From Latrodectus hesperus (Eukaryota > Arthropoda > Arachnida > Araneae > Theridiidae), in contig CM075852.1 in NCBI GenBank assembly GCA_037975125.1, positions 4,290,214-4,354,213 of the forward strand: a DNA stretch of 64,000 nucleotides, written 5' to 3'. Made by a program: the position numbers and the translations under genes. The notes below the pieces were generated by a model. It saw only the letters and a list, made by a program, of their open reading frames with translations. It did no database searches and was not told the DNA's origin. This document shows positions 54,776 to 64,000 of the stretch, piece after piece. Within the stretch, counting starts at the first letter, position 1; each line of letters starts with the position of its first letter.

Positions 54776-55420
54776 CAGGGTTAGCAAGAAATAAGTTTCC
54801 CACTTCAGAGGACTGTAGAATACGTTCTATTTGTCCAAATGAGATAAAATTTGAACTACAGATAATTCAAATGATGCGCTTGACATTTATTAAAAAATAG
54901 TACAAACTTTCACCGATAGATGGCGCTGTAATACACATAAAAACATTTGTTATGCTTTATAAATGTTAAAAAATAATAATGAAAAAGTAGCGTTACAACT
55001 CTTTAATATGCCCTTCTTCATTTTCAACAATGTGCTCTAATCGCAGAACCATATTTTCGACAGCAGACCGGTGTGAGTCTGTCGGAATATTAAGGATATG
55101 GCGCCTAATGCTGTCCTTCAGATCTGGTACACATGCTGGCCTTTTACGGTAGACATTGCCCTTCCAAATGAATGCCAAATGAAGAAGTGCATATTGAAGA
55201 GTTGTAACGCTACTTTTTCATTATTATTTTTTAAAGTTTATAAAGCATATTAAATGTTTTTATGTGTATAACAGCGCCATCTATCAGTGAAATTTTGTAC
55301 TATTTTTTAATAAATGTCAAGCGCATCATTTGAATTATCTGTTAAATTTTATCTCATTTGGACGAGTAGAACGTATTCTACAACCCTTTGAAGTGGGAAA
55401 CTTATTTCTTGCTAACCCTG
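54776..55420 (-). mobile_element. Long-armed foldback (inverted-repeat) DNA element
   Basis: The outer ends CAGGGTTAGCAAGAAATAAG (54776) and the complement of 55401-55420 (CAGGGTTAGCAAGAAATAAG) are identical. The inverted similarity continues inward for about 250 bp per arm, to about 55026 on the left and 55170 on the right, with scattered mismatches (for example TCCAAATGAG against TCCAAATGAG, TGATGCGCTTGACATTTATT in both). The loop is about 145 bp. TA flanks both ends (TATA|CAGGG and CCCTG|TATT), the Tc1/mariner target. The element carries only a transposase C-terminal fragment on the minus strand. In RNA it would form a very long hairpin within the teneurin transcript. Confidence 0.92.
54993..55178 (-). 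pseudogene. Transposase C-terminal fragment in the foldback element
   Basis: A 61-codon minus-strand frame ends MVLRLEHIVENEEGHIKEL at a stop at 54993. It resembles the C-terminal tail of Tc1/mariner-type transposases (a helix of the form ..RLxxCIxxxGGHIExL). The start lies inside the right arm, so this fragment spans the loop, and its last codons are part of the inverted repeat. There is no catalytic residue, so it cannot be functional. Confidence 0.6.
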
Positions 55421-56057
55421 TATTAGCCTCTCATTGATAGAAACGCTTCACAACTAAAAACTTAATTTTTAAACATATAAATACCATGACATTTTTTTCG
55501 GAAGTTGCATGGCTTACTTTCTTTTCAAATGGAGAAAAATTTGTCTTCTAATAGCTGCTGAAATCCTAATGGAAAAAAGGTGTATTTCGAATCTCCTTAT
55601 CCTACTCGATAATGCTCGACTGATTCCTGCTTGAGTTAATGATAACCTAAAGGTTCATTTATATGCTCTAAAAATAACTAACTGTAATTAAGAATAATAA
55701 TTTTTGAAGTAAGAGAAAAACTAGTGATTTCGAGATTTTACCTAAAATATATCTAATTATTTAATTATAATTATATTATTTTAAAATAAATGCTTTATTT
55801 TGTTCATGACAGTGTAAAAAGTCTGTATTACAAAAATATGAATTATAAATTCTACATTTATCTCTAAGTTAAAGCGATTATTAGTAATATAGACATTTGC
55901 AACAGTGACCTAGTAATAAAACAACTCTCTTCAGATCGCAGGAGTAATTCAATTCATGGTTGAACAACGAAAGATGTATATTGTGTATTTGACTTCTACT
56001 TTCACATCTATCAGTGTTGGTGTTTGGAAATTGAATAGAACCAACTACCTATGTTAA

Positions 56058-56592
56058 CTTGTTGAAATAGTTAACTAAAACAACTTTCCATATCTCATCA
56101 GATTCATCTGCAGTGGATTCCTTCCCACGTCGATATTGAGGGAAATGAAATTGCGGATGCTCTGGCGAAAGCTGGTGCTGGAGAGGCCTCCGTTAATTTT
56201 GCTCCTCTCACTTTCACGGAGATTCACTCCAGAGAAAAAAATTAAGAACAGGATGGCTTGAATTGTCCCTCCGGTACATTACTGGTACCAAAGTTCCTGT
56301 CCCGGAGGCTCCCTGACCAACGATTTAAGTCGTCAGGAACAAACTATTCTCGCCCGATTTTGAAGTGGACATCTTAAAACCCTAAAATTTTCTGAGGGTT
56401 CCCGAACCTTTGAAACCTGTACCAACTGCTCTACCGAGCAGGCTTCACCTGAACACATCCTTGAGTGCCTAGGGTTCTCCAGGCAGGACTTGGTTGACGA
56501 CCCTCTTCTGGTTTTAGATTATTGTAGAGTGTACAACGTCATGGACCTGGTCTAGCGCTGCTGGCCTTTGGGGGCATGCAACAACAACAACA
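56058..56592 (+). mobile_element. 5'-truncated non-LTR retrotransposon (jockey-like 3' end)
   Basis: The direct repeat ACCTATGTTAA flanks the insert exactly (56047-56057 and 56593-56603), an 11-bp target-site duplication. The 3' end is a (CAA)n tail (56579-56592), typical of some non-LTR elements. The body carries the end of ORF2: an RNase H domain and a C-terminal Cys/His segment. It was inserted by target-primed reverse transcription and truncated at the 5' end; only about 535 bp remain. Confidence 0.92.
56080..56560 (+). pseudogene. LINE ORF2 remnant: RNase H and Cys-rich C-terminus
   Basis: The reading frame KQLSISHQIHLQWIPSHVDI then EGNEIADALAKAGAGEAS (about 56080-56185) is the C-terminal half of a retrotransposon RNase H domain: WIPSHxxxxGNExAD is its active-site block, carrying the last catalytic Asp. 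After a frameshift near 56240 and a stop at 56362-56364, TFETCTNCSTEQASPEHILE shows the usual C-x2-C...H-x3-4-C segment of LINE ORF2 tails. It ends near VMDLV at a stop codon. Reverse transcriptase and endonuclease are absent. Confidence 0.85.
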
Positions 56593-56689
56593 ACCTATGT
56601 TAAAGTCTCCTGGAAGGCAATTTTAGCTGTGGATGTTAAAACGGTGCATTACTAAAGCAGTCAGCCTTTAGACTAGCCATTTCGTGTTA

Positions 56690-56920
56690 TTACTGTGGAC
56701 TAGTGGTAAAGCAAAATTATACTGAGTGAAAGGTTCTAGGTTTGATCCGAACCAATATTCAACAACAGGATCTGAATGTTGTGCTTCTACCGTCTGCACA
56801 CAAAACTGTGAGGGTAAAAGAAATGGAAATTTCCTAGTCTTTCCTGATGAAATCTATATACTATTTATAAAATGTCCTCACGAAAGACAGTTTGTGTGGT
56901 ATATATAATAGAATGCATTA
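56690..56920 (+). mobile_element. tRNA-derived SINE (probable)
   Basis: A-box-like GGACTAGTGGTAAAGC (56697-56712) is followed by a B-box-like AGGTTTGATCC (56738-56748) within AGGTTCTAGGTTTGATCCGA, with tRNA-like spacing. It begins about 90 bp after the LINE remnant and runs to about 56920. The end is not defined by a target duplication. Confidence 0.6.
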
Positions 56921-59900
56921 AAACAGGTTGTCTCGTTATTAGACATTGCAAAATCTAGCGTCGAAGTAGTATTATTAAAAATGTATTTCACAATATTTTC
57001 CTGAAAGGATAATGATTTTTTTAAAACTTATTAGACATAAAACGTTTATATTTTAGCTCACACCTTTTCTCTAGTAAAAAGGTAAATATATATATAATTT
57101 CTTAAATACTGCTCTAATTTAGTTTTCTAACTTTACAGCAAATGATTCCTTCAATTTCCTTTTAAAGTATTCTAATATATTCAACAGTTATTTCTATTAA
57201 TACTAATTAAATCTCATTCTTCCCGATGATTTATTTATTCATAGAAGTGACTCAATGGAGAAGCGGTGGAATCTTTAGTTTCATGTGACTCCGTTGAGTG
57301 AAAGGAAATATTAAACCAAAGAACTTCAATCTAACCTCAGTTTCAAACGAAACATTGGCAACAAATGCATATTTAATGAATATTAAACTATGAGCATCCA
57401 TCTTCCTGTACGGTACAATCCGTCATTCTGATTCAGTGAGCTTAAAATTAAATTACACAGTAACTGCATTGATTTCATTTGAAAGCAGACGATTACAGAT
57501 GATTTCCTTTTCCATGTTTAGACTTTCTGATGTGGAAATTATTTATTGCTTAAAGCGATAATTAAAATGTTTTTAAAGCAACAATCTACGCATTTTTGGA
57601 ACGAAATTAAAATTAATTTTAATCAAGTAATTATAAATTAATTTTTTTTTTAATTTTTATTCTTTTAAATTTTTATTGCATATTGTATAAGTGCTTTATA
57701 TTGACTTTATGTTTGCATTAAAACAAGATTAAATTATTTAAAGGAAGATTTTTTCCAATGATATTAATGTTTTATATCTTTAATACAGACAAAATGTGTT
57801 GCTTCATTTCAAAGTTCTTGAACCTGCAACGATTTGATTAATTGTTCAATTAAAATATTTTTGCTCAAATTCCAAAAAGAATAAAATTTAAAAGTTGCCA
57901 TTTTTAATGATATATGTAAAAAAATTATGTTTGAAAAAAATTCGTTTTCCAATTTCTTACGAAAATAATTATCTTGCTTTTTTTTTAATAAAGCAATTTT
58001 CAGCGAAAAAAGATAAAGAATTTCATTGGAATCTTATATTCATTATTTTTATATCCTTCTACATTAATATTCAACAATTTCTACATTATTTCTCTTGCTT
58101 AAATATTTAATTTTGAACTATGCATATATTCTTAAAAATATAAATTTAATAATATAGGAATTTTGTTATATTTAAATTAGAAAAATGAATGATTAGATAA
58201 AATAATTAATTTCTTTAATATTTAACATTTTAACTCTCAATTTTTCATTTCAAATTCATCAATTACAAGCATTCAAGTCCAAAATGGAACTTGAACCAAG
58301 AGTCGAGTATATATAAGGATAAAAAATACCATAACATCATACAAATATTGCATAAATTTTTATTAAATATACCTTATCATTTATAAATATCAATCAAGTT
58401 TTGTTCAAAGTGTACAACATGAACTAATTTTAGCTAAATTACACATATTCCGTAAAAAAATCATGATTTTTACTCATAATTTAACAAGTTTACTATCTCA
58501 GTACTCATTTATTCACTCCCTATTCTAGCAATGAGTAAATATTAATTGACGTCATATAATGATATTATAATAATGTAAATATTATAATAATGTAAATATT
58601 TAATAATGTAAATATTTGAACCCATAAATATAACTAGTATAGGCCAATTCAGTATACAATTTAATGATAAATTAGAAATAGCTGCAGTAATCAAAAGAGA
58701 GTTTCTCATTTCTGATCCATGAATTTCTTATTTGATATTCAGTTCAATATAATCTGTCAAATGTGGTTTAATTAATAAGTACGTAATAGTTATTCAATTT
58801 TAAATTTAGTCTTCTAATTTTTGTTTAGTTAAGCTCATTTAGAAGAAAAATAGACGTATCAATTGGCTAAAAAAACTTTTGCAATATTCAGGAAATAATA
58901 TAAATATCAGGAATATTTTTTATTTATAATCTTATTTTTGGTCCAATTTTACAGCATTCTATATTAACAAAATAAAAATTTTTAATGTTTTTAGATTTTT
59001 CTAAATTGATAATAAATTGCCAAAATTTTTTCCATTTATAATAAAATCTAAATAGGCAATAAAATTATGTATATCATATATGACTTTGGATTATTGCAAG
59101 GAAAAAAAGCTGGATAAATATTTTTAAAACTGGATAAATATTACAGAGCAATGAATCATTGTGTTGTTTGAGGTATTTCAAAATTGTCAGAAAAATTCAT
59201 TAGGAAAAAATCTATAGATGCTGATATGATATTTTTTCTTGCTCAAGATGAAGGATGGTTTCTCAAACAAATGCAAAAAAGTAAAAGTAATTAATGCCGT
59301 GGGTAGTAATTAAGTAGTAGATAAGTTTATTAAGCATTCATAAGTCAAAAAAGTTGTTAAGTAGATGTTGATAACCTTATTACTTACTGTTACTTAAAAT
59401 GATTACCTAATTTTCTGGAACATTGATGGGCTTATTAGGATCAAATGAAAAAAACCTAAATTGATGAATGTGTTAAACATTAAATGACGAATTGTTTCAT
59501 AAGACAACTAGACATGTCCATCAATAATGATATTTCTGAAAAAGACAAAGCAAATTACAAATTCAAAATATGTGTTCACAAAAAATCGCTTTTCTTTAGA
59601 GAAATTTAAAAAATATCATTTTAAATGTTTAAGCATAAACTTAGTTAAATTTTCACAAAATTGATTTCGTAATTTTTTTTATGATTTTGGAATACTCCTA
59701 TGTAATTTATTCACTGTGAAACTTCGCATATATTATTTTATTTTAAACAGTGTTATTAATGAAATGCTTCCTTCTTTTTATTTTAAAATAATGCTTTACA
59801 TATTTTACAATTTATTACTCAGTGTAAAAATAGAAGTTATGTGGAATACAATCTATTTAGAAATAAATAAACCTTCGTAAATATTATAACTAAATTCATT

Positions 59901-61479
59901 TATAGTCGTTGTGGAATTACGTTTAGATTATGATTTTAACAACGAAATTTAATGAATCAAATATTATTGATTGTTTGATATGTCAAAGTTAATATTGGAA
60001 AGAACTTATTAAACAGTAATAAATCAAATAATGTAAAAATGCACTTAATTTTAAATATGTGAATAATTATAACTTTTAAGTAAGCAAAAATACATTATTT
60101 GATCTTATCTTGGTTAATTCTAATTAATTCTAATTTTTATAACGGATTAATTTACTTTGTATTAAAAAAATAAAAGCCAATATATTTTTTGTAAAATATA
60201 TATGTTTTCAGTTATTTTATTTTCCTCAAAAAAATTATGTTTATAGTAAATAGTATTCTAAATTTTAATTTTTAATAAATTTTGTAACTGCTAATAGCAT
60301 AATTTATAATAAACAAGAAGCATATTCTCTTTGAAAAAGCGTAACTTCAACGAAATGCAAACTTTGTCTTGCATGTATTTCTCCCGCCTAAATATATATA
60401 ATGAGTATGTAATGCAAACATACAGGCCTATTCTCTCTCAGTGATTAGTAACAAATGTTGACAATTTTCAACTACTAATTTATTCATGTTTTGTGAGATC
60501 AGTTGAAACTTTATAATCTTTAAAGTCAAACAAGGAGCATTTACATCCCCACCCAAAATCCGAATAATTCTTTAATTTCGTATTTCTAAACAAGCAAATC
60601 CTCAGTGTTCATATTAAAAGATAGAATACTTAAAGTCCCGTTTAAATTTATTCATGAGTGTTTGAATTTCGAAGTTAAATTGAACTTTAAATTCAAATTA
60701 AAAATCACTTTAATTGTAAATAATTCATGTTAAGTGAATAATTTAAATTTGTTTGCTACTTTGTGTATTATAAGAGAAACTATTAAATGTTTAAATTCCC
60801 AATTTAATTTCAGCTTTAATTTAGAATTCAATGTCATTTTAAACAGAAGAAAACATCCTTTCTTTTTACTTTTGTATTCTAAGAAAAATTTATGTTGGAA
60901 ATTGAATTTTATATTCATTTTAATAAAAATTTATCTATCACATCAATAACAATCACCAAGAAATGCATTTAAATTGCTTTAATTTTTAAAATTCTGCTTG
61001 CGCACTATGCAAACTACATCTGAATTTAATTTATTTAGCAGAGATTGTCCAATGGATTTTTAATACAGAGAAAAATACATGCGAATTCAATTGAATAAAT
61101 AGTAGATATCACATATGAAACTAAGGCCTTGAAAATATTAATTTGAAAAAAAGTGAAATTTATTGAAAACAGGTAGTAAAATTTGTTTTTTACATAATGG
61201 CTTCATTTACATTAAGAATTAGAAATTACGATATATTTCGAAAGGAGCCCTTACACTCTATTAGAAAAAATCATTAATAACCTAAACGACCACAATTGTA
61301 AAATAAATTGACCTAACTTTAATAAAATAAAACTAATTTAGAGGAATAAAGCATTATATTAATTTTTTTAATATAAAGCGTCATTTAACATCTTAGAATA
61401 ATCTATAAAATAATCATTTCTTTGGAATAGTCATTCACTGTATCTTTAGAATTTCAAATACCAATCATTATTCACGAGT

Positions 61480-62200
61480 GACACTTTTGTAATCGCCCAG
61501 GTAGCCCACAGTTAAAACTTTGAATTTCTTTTTTTGTTTTCTCTCCATTTTAATTTTCGAACTCCATTATCAGCACTTTCGATCCCTTAGAGTAGCATCG
61601 AACTCTAAGAAGTGGGCCAGGAAGATCTTTTATTTCAATCTAATGAGTAGCAAGTAATTTACATGAACAAATTAAATTATTCTCCGGTTCTTTTCCTCAG
61701 TCGAATACCACTGGATGGAATGAACTTGTCACTTGTGCAGGAAGCGCAAGTGACAAGTTAATAGCCCTCCTTAATTTTGTTTTGTTCCTCGAATATATTA
61801 GAACACGGTAATTACAAATCGCACCGCACCATTTATCGTTTCCGTTTGCAAGCGTTGCCTTTGCACAAATTGTCTTTTGATTGTGTTTCTGTAATTGGAG
61901 GAGCATGGTGCCCTCTGCTCATGCGCAGTCCATGCTGATGGTTTGACTTTTGTGACGAGGTGACGTATTTGCCGTCAACAACGATAATAGAATTTCTTCG
62001 AGATTTTCGTGCCTATGAAACAGAGAGAGGATTTTGTGTGGGCAGGCACCTGGCAATGTTTGCTCTTAATTAAAGTGAAATCGCATAAGAGAAGATGTTT
62101 GATGAGCTGTTACGAAAACATCCAATTACTCAATGTCAAAACTAATGAGTGGGTATAAAATTTAAGATCCGCCAAAGTCAATTTAAGACACGAGGAATCA
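61480..62200. other. GC-richer intronic island
   Basis: About 700 bp less AT-rich than its surroundings, with several TGACG motifs (GTGACGAGGTGACGTATTTG near 61952-61971) and a 15-18-bp near-palindrome ACTTGTCACTTGTGCAGGAA/GCGCAAGTGACAAGT at 61723-61758. No coding or transposon signature is seen. It is a candidate regulatory element on composition alone. Confidence 0.35.
61724..61758. repeat. Short inverted repeat around CACTTG motifs
   Basis: ACTTGTCACTTG (61724-61735) is the exact complement of CAAGTGACAAGT (61747-61758), with an 11-nt spacer. The arms include CACTTG, an E-box (CANNTG). It lies in the GC-richer island and may be a protein-binding palindrome or a hairpin. Confidence 0.6.
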
Positions 62201-62744
62201 ATAAAATCGTAGTAAGGAGACGTTTAGAAAGGAATGCAGTTCTGTAGATGTGAAATTAAATTTCCCCTCAAGAATAATAATTGGTATCTGAAAAGATCCC
62301 AAAAATGGGTTGTTTCCCTTTTGCTTTCAGTTACCAATTTATGAGTATTTATCACGCTAAATACCAATTAATATTTATAATTGCTTAGAGGCTGGTAGTT
62401 TATGTCTATAAATTTAAATTATGTTAAGCGGTGATTTTCAATTCTTCAAATGAAAAATGATGCCACATAAAAAATTTTTATATTTCACCTAAATGTGATA
62501 ATTTTTTTTAAATTTCACAAAATTAATAACTTAGTCTAAACTGTGTTATCTTGATTTAAATACGATCGATTATTCTTATAAATACTGAACTGTAATTATA
62601 CCAATGTAATTGAAAGTTAATAATTTAAAAAGCTAAAAGGGGGATTAAAAAATTTAAATATAAATTAGACTTAAAACAATTTGTTCATCTCGCAATAAAT
62701 TTTTTATTCTATATTAAATAGCATATTTTATCAAATTAAATGAC

Positions 62745-63050
62745 TAAAATACTCTATGCCTATGGTGACGAACCCTATGCCACAACAATGCCAGAAACTG
62801 CTACTAATTTGTCGTTACCCAGCGTGCACCTGTGAACCAAGTCACGAAAGCGAGTTGCATTGCCCGTGTCATACCACCACAAACCCGTTTATAGGGTGCG
62901 CCACATTCATACATCATCACAAAAGTAGGGAGAGAGAAACACAGAAAGAACTGAGAAAGAAAGTAACATCCAATACCCGAACCGGGATTTGAACCCGGGA
63001 CCCATAGCTCAGGAGTCACAAACGCTAACCACTCAGCCATCGCTCGGCGT
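62745..63050 (-). mobile_element. tRNA-derived SINE, minus strand, well preserved head
   Basis: Read on the minus strand from about 63049, the head GCCGAGCGATGGCTGAGTGG carries an A box (TGGCTGAGTGG), followed by a B box GGTTCAAATCC (complement of 62985-62995) inside a perfect T-arm-like CCGGG...CCCGG hairpin. The tRNA acceptor ends do not pair, so this is a SINE head rather than a functional tRNA; the A box resembles tRNA-Ser/Leu. The body continues to about 62745. Open frames on both strands here are shadows. Confidence 0.82.
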
Positions 63051-63211
63051 GTAGGTAATATTAGATGCTTGAAAAACGATGTTAGAAAATTGATTGGAAA
63101 ATATTAAAAACATCAAATTATATACTTTGATAATGATATTATTCAACAAAACTTTCATACATGAACAAAGTAAACACAACATTTTTAAATTGTTATATTT
63201 ACCTGTAAATA

Positions 63212-63213
<2 letters not shown>

Positions 63214-63281
<68 letters not shown>
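63214..63281. repeat. (TA)n microsatellite
   Basis: TA run of about 67 bp. Confidence 0.97.
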
Positions 63282-63284
<3 letters not shown>

Positions 63285-64000
63285 CTTGAAAGCAAGTAGT
63301 ATTTTAACGGTTTAGCTTAAATTCATGATCAGTTTTTCTTTCAATTCTATCAACTATACAAATCATTCATTTTGTTAATATTTATTTAGTTTTTTTAAGT
63401 ACTTGCTGATAAAAATGTTAATCGATGTTTATTTTATTTACAAATTAATGTTTCACAGCAACTAAATTTAATTTTATTGTCTTATTGTTATCAATTTTGC
63501 CATTAATTATTCTTGCTTTCCTTATTTTCATAAAAAATTTAATATTTTTTTTAATTATTTACAAAATTAAGTTTTTATAATCCGCATTTCTTTTGTATAT
63601 GACCAGCATAAAAATCTATATGAAAATCAAAATAATTACATTTTAATGAAAAATGTGATTTTTAAAATTATTATAAATTATATATTAAGTACTACATACT
63701 CTCAATTACAAAGACATTTTATTTAATAATTTGAATTCCCCGTATATTGAAGGATCTCCTCCAAAGTTAAGTTAATCAACTTAAGGTATGATAAATACTG
63801 CAGCAGGTACAAAACTGGTGCACTAAATAATACTCAGCAAAATACATACATTAATAATTTCAGGAACGTTGCCATTCCCAGTTCAAAACTTCACTAATGA
63901 GGATTCGCTGCGTCATCGTATCCAAATTCAACATCCGAGTTCTCTTATATTTTAAAGAATCGATACTTTAACTGATGGTTTCTTCTCCTTCTATCCTTGA

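Larger units (their letters stand above)
49865..64000 (+). other. Teneurin intron, at least 14136 bp, continuing beyond the window
   Basis: No teneurin-like exon is found after EGF8. The stretch holds the foldback element at 54.8-55.4 kb, the truncated LINE at 56.06-56.59 kb, SINEs at 56.7 and 62.75-63.05 kb, a GC-richer island at 61.5-62.2 kb and a TA tract at 63.2 kb. Regions 50.0-54.7, 57.0-61.4 and 63.3-64.0 kb are AT-rich with nothing supported. Confidence 0.75.

Noticed and set aside
62804..63040. 78-codon open frames on both strands near 62.8-63.0 kb.
   Set aside because: They lie in a tRNA-derived SINE.
62975..63049. Possible functional tRNA gene on the minus strand.
   Set aside because: A and B boxes and the T-arm are present, but the acceptor ends do not pair and a SINE body follows.
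63865..63960. Possible next teneurin exon after TTTCAG at about 63864.
   Set aside because: The open text (ERCHSQFKTSLMRIRC...) has no teneurin residues and no donor site is visible before the frame closes.

Overview
The window is AT-rich eukaryotic DNA from an animal, most likely an arthropod and plausibly a spider. That placement is inferred from spliced teneurin exons with GT-AG introns, tRNA-derived SINEs, Tc1/mariner relics, a jockey-like LINE 3' end and many long (TA)n tracts; I could not test it against a database. There is no sign of bacterial operons, CRISPR arrays or structural RNA genes.

The one confident gene is a plus-strand teneurin (Ten-m/Ten-a family, a type II transmembrane synaptic adhesion protein). 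Six consecutive coding exons at 16918-17029, 17708-17812, 25185-25379, 27332-27541, 41813-41998 and 49712-49864 join in frame (961 nt). They encode the end of the region before the EGF domains, all eight EGF-like repeats and the start of the acidic Cys-rich linker. EGF2 and EGF5 each have Tyr in place of the third Cys, the family hallmark linked to covalent cis-dimers. The five EGF exons all start and end in phase 1 and all have lengths divisible by three. The N-terminal cytoplasmic and transmembrane exons would lie upstream of the window, and the Ig-like, NHL, YD-shell, toxin-like and TCAP parts downstream.

Everything else is intron: about 17 kb upstream of the first exon, then introns of 678, 7372, 1952, 14271 and 7713 bp, then at least 14.1 kb. 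These hold (i) about seventeen (TA)n or compound TA/CA tracts, the largest 344 bp; (ii) a 1.7-kb decayed Tc1-like element at 37824-39533 with both inverted termini and a nested 170-bp retroposon; (iii) an internally deleted Tc1/mariner element at 16032-16600; (iv) a 645-bp long-armed foldback element at 54776-55420; (v) two terminus-less transposase relics on the minus strand near 24.1-24.3 kb and 28.9-29.6 kb; (vi) a 5'-truncated LINE at 56058-56592 with an 11-bp target duplication; (vii) five tRNA-headed SINEs; and (viii) three complex tandem structures: a 25-bp minisatellite, a 39-bp minisatellite inside a larger duplication, and a 211-bp tandem duplication.

Several GC-richer islands (7.5-7.95, 44.25-45.0, 47.05-47.95 and 61.5-62.2 kb) stand out from the AT-rich background. 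They are candidate intronic regulatory elements or unrecognised old repeats. I found no convincing novel multi-gene system. The most interesting signals are the teneurin exon architecture, the nested and foldback mobile elements, and the compound minisatellite/duplication at 45.05-45.72 kb.
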